Shown in pieces: positions 32,288-40,330 of a stretch of 64,000 bases of DNA. Below the pieces are notes generated by a model. The model saw only the letters and a program-made list of their open reading frames with translations. It was not told the DNA's origin and made no database searches. The stretch covers positions 104,463 through 168,462 of the forward strand of contig NZ_JALJRY010000021.1 in NCBI RefSeq assembly GCF_024519455.1. The letters run 5' to 3'. The position numbers and the translations under genes were made by a program. How positions within the stretch are numbered: position 1 is the stretch's first letter; every line of letters begins with the position of its first letter. Origin of the DNA: Streptomyces sp. STR69 (lineage in GTDB: Bacteria; Actinomycetota; Actinomycetes; Streptomycetales; Streptomycetaceae).

Positions 32288-33283
32288 TCACGCCTTCGGC
32301 GCCGCCGTGCTCGCGCGGATCACCAACTCGGGGTCGAAGAGGAGTTCCCCGACGGGGACGTCACGGTTGCCGACCAGGGCGAGGACACTGCGCCCCGCCT
32401 CCGAGGCCAGCCGGTCGGCGGGCTGGCGGACCGTGGTGAGCGGCGGGTCGACGAAGTCCATGATCATGGAGCCGTCGTAGCCCACGACCGACACATCGCC
32501 CGGGACGTCGAACCCCTGTCGGCGTGCCCCGCGGATCGCGCCCAGCGCCATGTAGTCGCTGGCGGCGACGATCCCCGTCGCGCCGCGGCCGAGCAGCGAG
32601 ATCGCGGCGGACTGACCGCCCTCCACGGTGTACGACTGCCGGACCACCCACTGCTCCGCGTCCTCGACACCGCGCTTGGTGAGCGAGGCGACGAAGCCGC
32701 TGACCCGCCGGTCGGCCGGCCGGTTGCCAACTGGCCCCGACGCCATGCCGATACGGCGGTGACCGAGGCGGTAGAGGTGGTCGACGGCGAGTTCGGCGGC
32801 CAGCAGATCGTCCGTGGAGAAGACCGGCGCCTCGCTCACGCCCTCGAACCGGCCGTTGATCCCCACGAACGGGATCCTGCGGGAACTCAGGAGCTCGTAG
32901 GCCTGCGGATCCGCGCCCTCGATCGTGTTGCTGGCCGAGAGGAAGACCACGGCGGCCACACCCCGGTCCGCGAGGGAGGTCACGAAGTCCAACTCCTGGA
33001 CCCCACCCGGGAAACACGGGCACAGCACCGTCTTCAGGCCGTGCGGGGCGAGCACCGACTCGATCCGCTCGGCGACATCGGCGAAGAACGGGTTGGAGAC
33101 CAACTCCGTGACGACCGCGACGAGTTGCCCCCGCGTCTGCCGCTCGTACCCCAGGTCGGCCATCGCCTGCTCGACGGCCTCGCGGGTCCTGCGGGACACG
33201 CCCTGGCGCCGGTTGATGACCCGGCTGACCGTGGCCTCGCTCACCTGCGCCCGGTCCGCGACCTCGGTGATGCCGACCTTCAT
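32288..33283 (-). CDS. LacI-family transcriptional repressor
   Basis: This 331-residue protein has an N-terminal LacI helix-turn-helix (residues about 4-24, ITEVADRAQVSEATVSRVIN) and hinge helix. A periplasmic-binding-protein-like sugar-sensing domain follows (LVAVVTELVSNPFFADVAERIE, IPFVGINGRFEG, VSVVGYDGS). It is divergent from a secreted glycosidase-like gene and directly upstream of the alpha-galactosidase gene. It most likely represses both until a galactoside or oligosaccharide is available. The intergenic DNA holds a short TGAAA-AC-TTTCA palindrome near its own start, a plausible operator. Confidence 0.93.
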   Translation of the reverse strand: MKVGITEVADRAQVSEATVSRVINRRQGVSRRTREAVEQAMADLGYERQTRGQLVAVVTELVSNPFFADVAERIESVLAPHGLKTVLCPCFPGGVQELDFVTSLADRGVAAVVFLSASNTIEGADPQAYELLSSRRIPFVGINGRFEGVSEAPVFSTDDLLAAELAVDHLYRLGHRRIGMASGPVGNRPADRRVSGFVASLTKRGVEDAEQWVVRQSYTVEGGQSAAISLLGRGATGIVAASDYMALGAIRGARRQGFDVPGDVSVVGYDGSMIMDFVDPPLTTVRQPADRLASEAGRSVLALVGNRDVPVGELLFDPELVIRASTAAPKA

Positions 33284-33317
33284 ACGGTTCCCTCCACCCC
33301 GACTTGCAATAGTCGGA

Positions 33318-33329
33318 TGAAAACTTTCA
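33318..33329. promoter_or_regulatory. Palindrome TGAAA-AC-TTTCA, candidate LacI operator
   Basis: A perfect 5-2-5 inverted repeat lies 34 bases upstream of the LacI start codon, in the shared promoter with the divergent glycosidase-like gene. It lacks the central CG common in LacI-family operators. A GTCGGAT heptamer abuts it at 33312-33318. Confidence 0.5.
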
Positions 33330-33393
33330 ATTCAACCTCCCACGCAACATAGCAGTGAGACTGCATGTCTTCCATGTTTCTTGCGCATGACCA

Positions 33394-33423
33394 TTGAATC
33401 GCCACTTCGGCCCCTGCTAGCTT
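33394..33423 (+). promoter_or_regulatory. Probable vegetative promoter for the six-hairpin glycosidase gene
   Basis: TTGAAT (33394-33399) and TAGCTT (33418-33423) are separated by 18 bases, a good match to the HrdB-type -35 and -10 pattern. They lie about 50 bases before the glycosidase-like start. Transcription should start near 33430. Confidence 0.6.
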
Positions 33424-33475
33424 TCCGGCCACCACGCGGCCCCCATCCGCAGTGACCGAAGACCCGGGAGACCCG

Positions 33476-35434
33476 ATGAAGCCCTCAAGGCTCATGCTGC
33501 TCACCGCTGTTGCCCTGCTCGCACCGATGGCTCCCGCTCTGTCGGCCACCGCGTCCGCCGCCCCCCGCCCCCAACTCGCCATCCCCGACCCCGGGTTCGA
33601 GAACGGCGGCACGGGCTGGACCTTCACCTCGGGCGCCGGCGTCGGCACCGGCAACAGACACGGTGGCGAGCGCTTCCTCTACCTCGACTCCGGAGCAGGC
33701 AAGAGCGGGCAAACGACCATCGTCGCGCCCCGCAACGGCAGTTACGACTTCTCCGCGTGGATCGGCAGCGCCGGCACCGGCGGCACGTACACGATCCGGC
33801 GCAACGGCGAGACCGTGCAGACCATCACCCTGCCGCAGCACCCCGGTTACGCCCGCTACACCATCAGCAACGTCGAACTGCGGACCGGTGACCGGCTGCA
33901 GATCGAATTCGGCTCCGGCAGCTCCTGGGTCAACGCCGACGACCTGATGATCTCGCCCGCCGCGCCCGCCGACCCCAAGGTCACCTCGTCCGACCCCGCG
34001 GTGGTCGAGATGTTCTCCTGGGCGCAGCAGAAGGCCAACAGCTGGGTCCAACTGCCCGGCACGGTGGGCCCGGTCAACGTCGACGAGTACCAGACCGGCG
34101 GCACCGGCACCGCGACGTACGAGCCCACCTACTGGGCCGGATACGCCAACCGCAGCGCCTACTACTCCCGCGACATGACCCACCAGCTCGCCGGCGCCCA
34201 CCTCATCGGCCTCGACGCCGAGAACGAGACGATGCTCCGCTCGTACGCCGAGTCCGCCACCGCCGAGCACAAGTACTTCCCGGTGTGGTCCCTCAACTTC
34301 GACGCCAAGACCTACCTGAGCATCGACTACAAGAGCCCGGACAACTTCGTGCGCGAGGTGCCCGCCGTCTTCGAACTCGTCGAGAAGGCCGCCCAGGCCT
34401 ACCAGTGGACCGGCGACCGGAGATACGTCGACGACCCGGTGCTGTGGAACTTCTACCGGCACGCCACCGAGCAGTTCATCGACCTGCACGACTCCGCCAA
34501 GGACAACGGCAAGGTCAAGGTCGCCGAGGGCACCGGCCAGGGCATCTTCGCTGGCGCCGCCAGCTACAACGAACAGGACGGTGACGACCTCGCCGAGGCC
34601 GGCGACACCATCGCCTCCGAGTACCAGGCGTACCTGGCGATGGCCGTGCTCGCCCGCGGCAGGGGCGACACCAAGCTCGCGAAGACCTACGACAAGCGGG
34701 CCGCCGACCTCAGGACGTACTTCAACGACACCTGGAGCCGCACCGGCAGCGGCACCGACATGGTCCGCGCCTACACCGTCTCCGGCACCCCGGTCACCGG
34801 CTGGGGGAAGGAGAACAGCGTCTTCATGCCGATGAAGCAGATCATCGACCCCGGCCCGCGCAACGACGCCTACCTCGACTACATCGAGCAGCAGGAACTG
34901 GGACCGCAGGGATCACCCAACATCGAGTCGACGACCTACCTGCCCGACATGTTCTTCAAGAACAACCGCGCCGACACCGCCTGGCAGTGGATGCAGAAGA
35001 TCTACGGCGAGCGGGAGACCCAGCACGTCAACTCCAGCCAGGGCCCCAACGGCGACTACCCCGAGGTGTCGTTCACCCTGGTCAGCCAGACCATCCAGGG
35101 TCTGATGGGTATCACACCGGACGCGCCGGACCACCGGGTGACCACCCAGTCGCAGCTGCCGACCGGCATGAAGTGGCTCCAGGCGGCGGACGTCCCCATC
35201 GGTACCGGTACGGTCACCGTGCGGCACGACGGCGCCACGAAGACCACGCTGACGAACAACTCCCGCAAGGGCTCCTACAGTTGGGAGGCCCGCTTCGCCG
35301 GCGTCCACAAGAAGATCAAGGTCAACGGCGTCCAGCAGCACGTGCGCGTCAAGACAGTCCACGGCGTGACCTACACCTACGCGACGCCGACGGTCCGGGC
35401 CGGGGCGACGACGGTCGTCCAGGTGGGCGACTGA
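33476..35434 (+). CDS. Secreted six-hairpin glycosidase-like protein with N-terminal carbohydrate-binding-like domain
   Basis: This 652-residue exported protein has a Sec signal (about residues 1-29, ending ASAAP). A beta-sandwich module resembling CBM4/9 or F5/8-type domains follows (about 33-160, IPDPGFENGGTGWTF to WVNADDLMI). Next is an alpha-helical region (about 170-560) with the look of an (alpha/alpha)6 toroid, with YWAGYANRSAYYSRDMTHQL, GDRRYVDDPVLWNFYRHATEQFID and AGDTIASEYQAYLAMAVLARGRGD. A beta-rich tail ends the protein. I cannot assign a glycoside hydrolase family. GH78- or GH95-like toroids are the nearest match by eye. The ATG at 33476 has GGGAG upstream. It is divergent from the LacI gene and probably acts with the alpha-galactosidase on the same extracellular glycan. 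Confidence 0.75.
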   Translation: MKPSRLMLLTAVALLAPMAPALSATASAAPRPQLAIPDPGFENGGTGWTFTSGAGVGTGNRHGGERFLYLDSGAGKSGQTTIVAPRNGSYDFSAWIGSAGTGGTYTIRRNGETVQTITLPQHPGYARYTISNVELRTGDRLQIEFGSGSSWVNADDLMISPAAPADPKVTSSDPAVVEMFSWAQQKANSWVQLPGTVGPVNVDEYQTGGTGTATYEPTYWAGYANRSAYYSRDMTHQLAGAHLIGLDAENETMLRSYAESATAEHKYFPVWSLNFDAKTYLSIDYKSPDNFVREVPAVFELVEKAAQAYQWTGDRRYVDDPVLWNFYRHATEQFIDLHDSAKDNGKVKVAEGTGQGIFAGAASYNEQDGDDLAEAGDTIASEYQAYLAMAVLARGRGDTKLAKTYDKRAADLRTYFNDTWSRTGSGTDMVRAYTVSGTPVTGWGKENSVFMPMKQIIDPGPRNDAYLDYIEQQELGPQGSPNIESTTYLPDMFFKNNRADTAWQWMQKIYGERETQHVNSSQGPNGDYPEVSFTLVSQTIQGLMGITPDAPDHRVTTQSQLPTGMKWLQAADVPIGTGTVTVRHDGATKTTLTNNSRKGSYSWEARFAGVHKKIKVNGVQQHVRVKTVHGVTYTYATPTVRAGATTVVQVGD

Positions 35435-35447
35435 CGCGAACTCCCGC

Positions 35448-37859
35448 TCACCGAGGGCCCCGTAGCGCGCCGGCGAGATCGTCGAGATACCGCGCGACGG
35501 GGCCCAGGGTGAGCAGACCGCTGCCCGCCCCGGCCAACTCGGCCGCGGCGGGCGTCAGTTCGGCCCGGGCGCGCTCCATCGTGTCCTGGTCGCCCACGGC
35601 GAGCGCCGCCCGCGCGGCCAGGCACCACAGGGCCTCGAACAGCAGGTCGCGCGGCGGCTCCGGAAGTGAACGCAGTGCGGCCCGGGCGTCGTTGGGCCGA
35701 CCGTGGGCCAGTGACACGAGCGGCCGGGCCCACGGTTCGTACGGCCCCCAGTCGAGGTGTCCGTCGGTCTGGGCGGGCCGCCCGTGCCGCACACGCAGAC
35801 ACAGCAGGGCCAGCGGCAGCAGCCCGTGTTCCAGCCCGGGCATACCGGATCCCTCCAGCCGTCGCGCCGCGTCCCGGTAGGCCGCCTCCACGTCCTCCAG
35901 CCGGGCCCTGCCGCTCTCGGCGAGCCGCAGGGCCCGGTACCACTGGGTGAACACGCCCACCAGCGGCAGTTCATGACGCTCCGCCAGCTGCTCCACGGCT
36001 GCCACGTGCAGGTCCGCTCCGGTGAAGTCCGCGAGCGCGCTGCGGGCCTGGAGCCGGACGAGATGGCCGAGCACTTCGTGGGTGACCAGGCCGTGCCGGA
36101 CGGACAGGGCAACCAACTCGGCGCCGATGACGTCCCGTTGCGGGGCCAGGCCGGCACGGTGGAAGGTCTGCATGAACACCCCGTTGAGGGCGAAGGCGAG
36201 GAGCGCGGGGTCGTTCAACCGGCGGGCGATGTCCTCTGCTTGGCGGGCGGCCTGTGCTCCGCGCGCCGAACGGGTACCGCGTGACTCCAGGGCGATCGTG
36301 GCCAACAGGCGGGCCCGCGCGGCGAGATGGGCGTCCGGTGGAAGCGCGGCAAGCGTGTGTTCGGCGGCGGCCACGGTCTCCGCCGCCGACCGGGGGTCGT
36401 CGACACGGGTCCAGATCGCCGGGACGTCGTAGGCGCCGATCACCCGGGCGGTGAGTTCCGGGTCGCCCAGTTCCGCCGCCGCGGTGATCGCCGCGAGCCG
36501 GTGCCCGCGGGCCGCCTCCAGCCCGCCGCCACCGGTCACCGCGAGACCCCGCAGCAGCCCCACCGTCGACTCCAGCCGCGCCCTGGCACCGGCCGCCACG
36601 GTCCGGTCGTAGGCGGCGGTGGCGGCTGCCCACACCTGCTCCGCGGGACCGCCGACGGCTTGCGACCGGGGCTGCTCCGCCGGGTCACCCTCTGCCCGGA
36701 CTCGCGTCCGTGCCGACGAGCTGTCGTCGGCCTGCGCCTGCCCTGGTCGGGGTGGCTCGCCGTCCGCGTGTGCCCACGCCCGTTCCGCTCGCTCGCCGTC
36801 CGCTTCGGCGCGTCGCCATTCCCGCGGGCCGCCGTCCGACTGTGCTCGCCCCTGCCCCTGTGGATCGCGGTCCCCGTGAGCCCGCGCAGGTTCCGGCGGG
36901 CCGCCGTCTGCCTGGGATGGCGCCTGTTCCTGCGGGTCGGCATCCGCTTGGGCTCGGCCCTGTTCCCGGGGGCTGCCGTCCGCCCCCGCCCGCCCGTGTC
37001 CCCGCAGATCGCCGTCCCCGTGCGCCCACGCCAGTTCCGGTGGGCCGCCGACTGTGTGTGCCCCTGCCCGTTCCTGCGGACCTCCGAGCACAGGATCGAG
37101 GTGCGGAGCATGCGTGAGGATGTCCGACTCCAGGCGGCGCAGGGCCGGGCCCGGGTCCGCGCCGAGTTGTTCCACGAGGAGGGTGCGGGCCCGGCGCAGT
37201 ACCGCGAGGGCGTCGCCCTGGCGGCCGGTGCGGTACAGGGCCAGTGTCAGCAGTCGCCAGGCGTTCTCGCGCCACGGGTGCTCGGCCACATGCGCGTCCA
37301 GGTCCGGCACCGCCTCCGCGGCCCGGCCCAGGGCGAGTTGGGTCTCGGCCCGGCGCTCGACGGCGTGCAGCCGCAGCTCGGCGAGGCGGGAGCGCTCCGC
37401 GCGGACCCAGGTCTCGGCGCCGAAGTCGGCGTAGGCCGGACCCCGCCACCAGCCGAGGGCCTCCTCCAGCCGGGCGAGCGCCCGCACCTCCGGCATGGCT
37501 CCGGCGGCGGCCACCGCCCGCTCGAACCGCCACGCGTCCACGGCCTCCGACCCGGCACGCAGCGCGTACCCCGGCCCCTCGGTGACCAACAGCCGGGCCG
37601 GCGCGCGCGGCGGGCGCTCCGGTTCCAGGGCCCGGCGCAGCGCGGCGACGAAGGTGCGCACCGCGCCCACCGCGTCGGCGGGCGGCTCCTCCCGGCCCGC
37701 CCACAGATCCTCGACCAGCCGCCCGACCGGGACGACCCGGCGCCGGGCCACGAGCAGCCGGGCCAGCACCGCCCGGTGCCGAGGCCCCCTCAGCGCGATC
37801 ACGTCCCCGGCACCGTCCCAGGCCGTCACCGACCCCAGCACCCCGAACGCGACCTCCAT
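35448..37859 (-). CDS. SARP-type (AfsR-like) regulator with repeat-array linker
   Basis: This 803-residue protein has an OmpR-like winged helix (about residues 1-95, with HRAVLARLLVARRRVVPVGRLVEDLW and GPGYALRAG). A bacterial transcriptional activation domain (BTAD) follows (about 105-255, with RFERAVAAA, HPWRENAWRLLTLALYRTGRQGDAL). Residues about 255-410 are a degenerate 12-13-residue repeat rich in Gly, Asp, Pro, Glu, Arg and Ala. The remaining 390 residues are Ala-rich helices that may be TPR-like. The NB-ARC ATPase present in AfsR is absent, and I see no P-loop. SARPs activate secondary-metabolism operons, but nothing in this window is an obvious target. ATG 37859 is used. GTG 37862 is equally possible. 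Confidence 0.85.
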   Translation of the reverse strand: MEVAFGVLGSVTAWDGAGDVIALRGPRHRAVLARLLVARRRVVPVGRLVEDLWAGREEPPADAVGAVRTFVAALRRALEPERPPRAPARLLVTEGPGYALRAGSEAVDAWRFERAVAAAGAMPEVRALARLEEALGWWRGPAYADFGAETWVRAERSRLAELRLHAVERRAETQLALGRAAEAVPDLDAHVAEHPWRENAWRLLTLALYRTGRQGDALAVLRRARTLLVEQLGADPGPALRRLESDILTHAPHLDPVLGGPQERAGAHTVGGPPELAWAHGDGDLRGHGRAGADGSPREQGRAQADADPQEQAPSQADGGPPEPARAHGDRDPQGQGRAQSDGGPREWRRAEADGERAERAWAHADGEPPRPGQAQADDSSSARTRVRAEGDPAEQPRSQAVGGPAEQVWAAATAAYDRTVAAGARARLESTVGLLRGLAVTGGGGLEAARGHRLAAITAAAELGDPELTARVIGAYDVPAIWTRVDDPRSAAETVAAAEHTLAALPPDAHLAARARLLATIALESRGTRSARGAQAARQAEDIARRLNDPALLAFALNGVFMQTFHRAGLAPQRDVIGAELVALSVRHGLVTHEVLGHLVRLQARSALADFTGADLHVAAVEQLAERHELPLVGVFTQWYRALRLAESGRARLEDVEAAYRDAARRLEGSGMPGLEHGLLPLALLCLRVRHGRPAQTDGHLDWGPYEPWARPLVSLAHGRPNDARAALRSLPEPPRDLLFEALWCLAARAALAVGDQDTMERARAELTPAAAELAGAGSGLLTLGPVARYLDDLAGALRGPR
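36640..37090. repeat. Degenerate 36-39-bp minisatellite inside the SARP gene
   Basis: About twelve head-to-tail units encode variants of a pattern such as (A/S)DG(G/D)P(P/R)E(P/Q)xRA. Examples are QADGGPPEPARAH, DGGPREWRRAEA, DGERAERAWAHA and DGEPPRPGQAQA. Units are 12 or 13 codons long and all are in frame. The array occupies the linker between the DNA-binding/BTAD part and the C-terminal helical region. Confidence 0.8.
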
Positions 37860-37998
37860 CACCGACCACCCTTTCCGGCGCATCGCCCCAGGTCACCGTA
37901 GCGCGCTCACCCATTGCTCATCGGCGCGCGGCAGGCTCGGAGACACCACCGACAGCACTGACGACAGCACCGACGCAAGCATGAAAGCAGGGCGCACC

Positions 37999-38889
37999 AT
38001 GCCACCGACCATCCCCGGCTTCACCTACCACCGCGTTCCCGTCGCGGACGGCGTGTCCCTGAACGCGGCCGTGTCCGGTTCGGGCAGCCCGCTCGTGCTG
38101 CTGCACGGCTTCCCGCAGACCCACCTCATGTGGCGCCATGTCGCCGCCGACCTCGCGGCCGACCACACCGTCATCTGCCCCGACCTGCGCGGCTACGGCG
38201 CGAGCGACAAGCCCGCCGAGTCCGACGAGGGCGGCGACGGTTCCGGCTACGCCAAGCGCACCATGGCCGACGACATCGTGACCCTCGCCCACACCCTGGG
38301 ACACGATCGCTTCGCACTCGCCGGGCACGACCGCGGCGCCCTCGTCGCCTTCCGCGCCGGACTCGACCACCCCGACCGGATCACGCACCTGGCCTGTCTC
38401 GACGTACTCCCCACCCTCGACATGTGGGAGGTGATGCACGGCGTCACCGCCGCCGTCGGCTTCCACCTCTACCTGATGGCCCAACCCCCGGGCCTGCCCG
38501 AGGAGTTGATCGCCGCCGCGCCCGACGCGTTCTTCGGTCACTTCCTCGACATCTGGACCAACGACCCGCAGGCGATCCCCGCCCGCATCCGCACCGCCTA
38601 CCTGGACGCCTGCCGTGCCGCGGTCCCCTCGATCGTCGCCGACTACCGGGCCTCCGCCGGCGTCGACCTCGCCCACGACCGAGCCGACCGGGACGCCGGC
38701 CACCAACTGCGGATGCCGGTCGCCGTGCTCCAGCAGGACTGGGGCGCCGCCCTCGGCTTCGACGCGGCGGCCCTGTGGCGCGCCTGGGCACCGGACGTAC
38801 GGCACTCCACCGTGACCTGCGGCCACTTCATGGCGGAGGAGGCACCCGCCGACGTGGCCAAGGCCCTTCGGGACCTGCTCGCCCGCTGA
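37999..38889 (+). CDS. Alpha/beta-hydrolase of the haloacetate dehalogenase/epoxide hydrolase type
   Basis: This 296-residue alpha/beta hydrolase has the oxyanion segment LLHGFPQTHLMWRHVA and the nucleophile elbow AGHDRGALVAF, where the Asp is the nucleophile. A C-terminal catalytic His lies in CGHFMAEEAP. The HDRG elbow is typical of fluoroacetate/haloacetate dehalogenases and related epoxide hydrolases, which attack the substrate with Asp rather than Ser. The natural substrate is unknown. The ATG at 37999 gives a family-length protein, but 37981 (six codons upstream) is also possible. Neither has a strong ribosome-binding site. The gene is divergent from the SARP gene. Confidence 0.85.
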   Translation: MPPTIPGFTYHRVPVADGVSLNAAVSGSGSPLVLLHGFPQTHLMWRHVAADLAADHTVICPDLRGYGASDKPAESDEGGDGSGYAKRTMADDIVTLAHTLGHDRFALAGHDRGALVAFRAGLDHPDRITHLACLDVLPTLDMWEVMHGVTAAVGFHLYLMAQPPGLPEELIAAAPDAFFGHFLDIWTNDPQAIPARIRTAYLDACRAAVPSIVADYRASAGVDLAHDRADRDAGHQLRMPVAVLQQDWGAALGFDAAALWRAWAPDVRHSTVTCGHFMAEEAPADVAKALRDLLAR

Positions 38890-38896
38890 ACGCGTT

Positions 38897-38922
38897 CCCC
38901 TCTCGACTTCGTTCGAGCGGGG
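38897..38922 (+). terminator. Hairpin after the alpha/beta-hydrolase gene
   Basis: CCCC-T-CTCGA (38897-38906) pairs with TCGAG-C-GGGG (38913-38922) with one mismatch and a 6-base loop. It is 8 bases past the stop codon and is a likely terminator for the hydrolase transcript. Confidence 0.6.
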
Positions 38923-39057
38923 ATCGCTCATCGCCGAACTCGTCCAGCGGGTGAACCGCGCCGATCCATGAGCGACAGGCCCGGGCGAACCCGCCACTCC
39001 GGCCTGAACAGAGCGAACATGCGTGCGTACGGCCCTCCCCCCGCCTACGCTCGGGCC

Positions 39058-39783
39058 GTGCTGCGCATCATCGACGCCCGAACCGGCGACTCCACCGAAG
39101 CCGCCCCCGCCCGCCGTGGCCTGACCAGGGTCGAGGCGCACGCGTCGGGCCTCGATCCCACGGCACTACGTGTCCTCCTCGTCGCCGACCTCCTCGTGCG
39201 CGCCCTCGAACTCGGCGGCACACCCGTGTGGGCCCTGCTCACCGGAGAACGGGACCAGGCCGAACTCCGCGCCGCCGCAGGCGCGTTGGGCATCCGCCCC
39301 TTCGAGGACGGGGGAGACCTCGGCTCCGGACTCGGCGAGGCCCAGGTCCTCCACGTCACCGCCGGGAGCGAGGCGACACCCGGGCGAGCCCTGGTCGCCG
39401 TAGCGCCCGTCGAATCTCCTACGACCGCTGCCCCGGACCTCTCCGACCCGGGAGCGCTCCGCCTCGCCCTGCTCGCGCACCCACGGGACCTGCCGGTACG
39501 GCTCGACGCGGTGGCCCTCGACGAGGCGCGGCGGACCCTGGCGCACTGGCGCGGGTCGGTCGCCGACTGGGCGCGGCGGCCTTCGCGGCCAGTGCCCGAC
39601 GAGGTGCGCGTCGAGCTGCGGAGCGCCTGGGAGAACGACCTCGACGTGCCTGCCGTGCTGGCGGTGTTGCGTCGCGTGGAGACCTGGCCCGACCTGCCGG
39701 ACGGCGCCCGATTCGAGACGTACGCCTACGCCGACCGGCTCCTCGGGCTCGAACTCACCCGTGACATCGGGTCGTTGGCGTGA
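39058..39783 (+). CDS. Cysteinyl-tRNA-synthetase/MshC-like fragment protein, function unknown
   Basis: This 241-residue protein resembles pieces of class I cysteinyl-tRNA synthetase. DPTALRVLLVADLLVRALELGGTPVWALLTG recalls the N-terminal Rossmann segment, and SDPGALRLALLAHPR with a following helical stretch (ARRTLAHWRGSVADWA, WENDLDVPAVLAVLRRVE) recalls the helical bundle. The HIGH and KMSKS motifs and the zinc-binding cysteines are absent. It is about half the length of CysS or of the mycothiol ligase MshC, so synthetase activity is unlikely. The GTG at 39058 follows TACGCT closely with no ribosome-binding site, suggesting a leaderless message. It overlaps the next gene (GTGA), a SixA-type phosphatase. 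The homology is read by eye and needs profile confirmation. Confidence 0.6.
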   Translation: MLRIIDARTGDSTEAAPARRGLTRVEAHASGLDPTALRVLLVADLLVRALELGGTPVWALLTGERDQAELRAAAGALGIRPFEDGGDLGSGLGEAQVLHVTAGSEATPGRALVAVAPVESPTTAAPDLSDPGALRLALLAHPRDLPVRLDAVALDEARRTLAHWRGSVADWARRPSRPVPDEVRVELRSAWENDLDVPAVLAVLRRVETWPDLPDGARFETYAYADRLLGLELTRDIGSLA

Positions 39784-40322
39784 ACGGCCGCTCCGGGGCC
39801 CGCCCGCTGCGCCGACTTGTGGTGCTGCGGCACGCCAAGTCGGCCTGGCCGGCGGGCGTTCCCGACCAGCTCCGTCCGCTCGCCCCGCGCGGTCTCCGTG
39901 ACGCCCCGGCCGCCGGGATCGCGCTCGCCGAGACGGACTCCCTGCCCGACCTCGCGCTGTGCTCCACGGCCGTACGGGCGCGCCAGACCTGGGAGTTGGC
40001 CTCGGCCGAGTGGGGCACCCCGCCGCCGGTGCGGTACGAACCACGGCTCTACGCAGCCGATGTCGCGGACCTTCTCGACGCCGTTCACCAAGTGCCGCAC
40101 GAGGTCGAGACCTTGCTCGTCGTCGGGCACAACCCGGGCCTGGAGGAACTGGTCCTCGAACTCGCCGGTGACGGTCTCGACGACACGCTCGACGAGGTCC
40201 GGGTGAAGTTCCCGACCTCGGCGATCGCGGTCCTGGCCTGGCACGGTCGCACCTGGAAGGACCTCGCCCCGGGCACGGCCCTGCTGACGGGCCTGACCGT
40301 GCCGAGAGGCAAGAAGAAGTAG
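39780..40322 (+). CDS. SixA-type histidine phosphatase
   Basis: This 180-residue member of the histidine phosphatase (RHG) superfamily has LVVLRHAKSAWP near the N-terminus (the phospho-accepting His in RHAKS). A downstream Arg follows in CSTAVRARQTWE, and the second catalytic His is in VVGHNPGLEEL. SixA enzymes dephosphorylate phosphohistidine on HPt or phosphotransfer proteins. The actual target here is unknown. The GTG start overlaps the upstream stop codon by four bases, indicating translational coupling to the synthetase-like protein. It ends eight bases from a convergent reductase gene. Confidence 0.9.
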   Translation: MNGRSGARPLRRLVVLRHAKSAWPAGVPDQLRPLAPRGLRDAPAAGIALAETDSLPDLALCSTAVRARQTWELASAEWGTPPPVRYEPRLYAADVADLLDAVHQVPHEVETLLVVGHNPGLEELVLELAGDGLDDTLDEVRVKFPTSAIAVLAWHGRTWKDLAPGTALLTGLTVPRGKKK

Positions 40323-40330
40323 GCCCGGCT

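Noticed and set aside
33318-33329. TGAAAACTTTCA as a Zur box
   Set aside because: It lacks the central ATGAT of the Streptomyces Zur site and lies next to a LacI gene, so a sugar-repressor operator is more likely.
37951-37983. Short GACAGCAC-like repeats upstream of the hydrolase
   Set aside because: They are imperfect and only three units of about 12 bases, within the range expected by chance in this composition.
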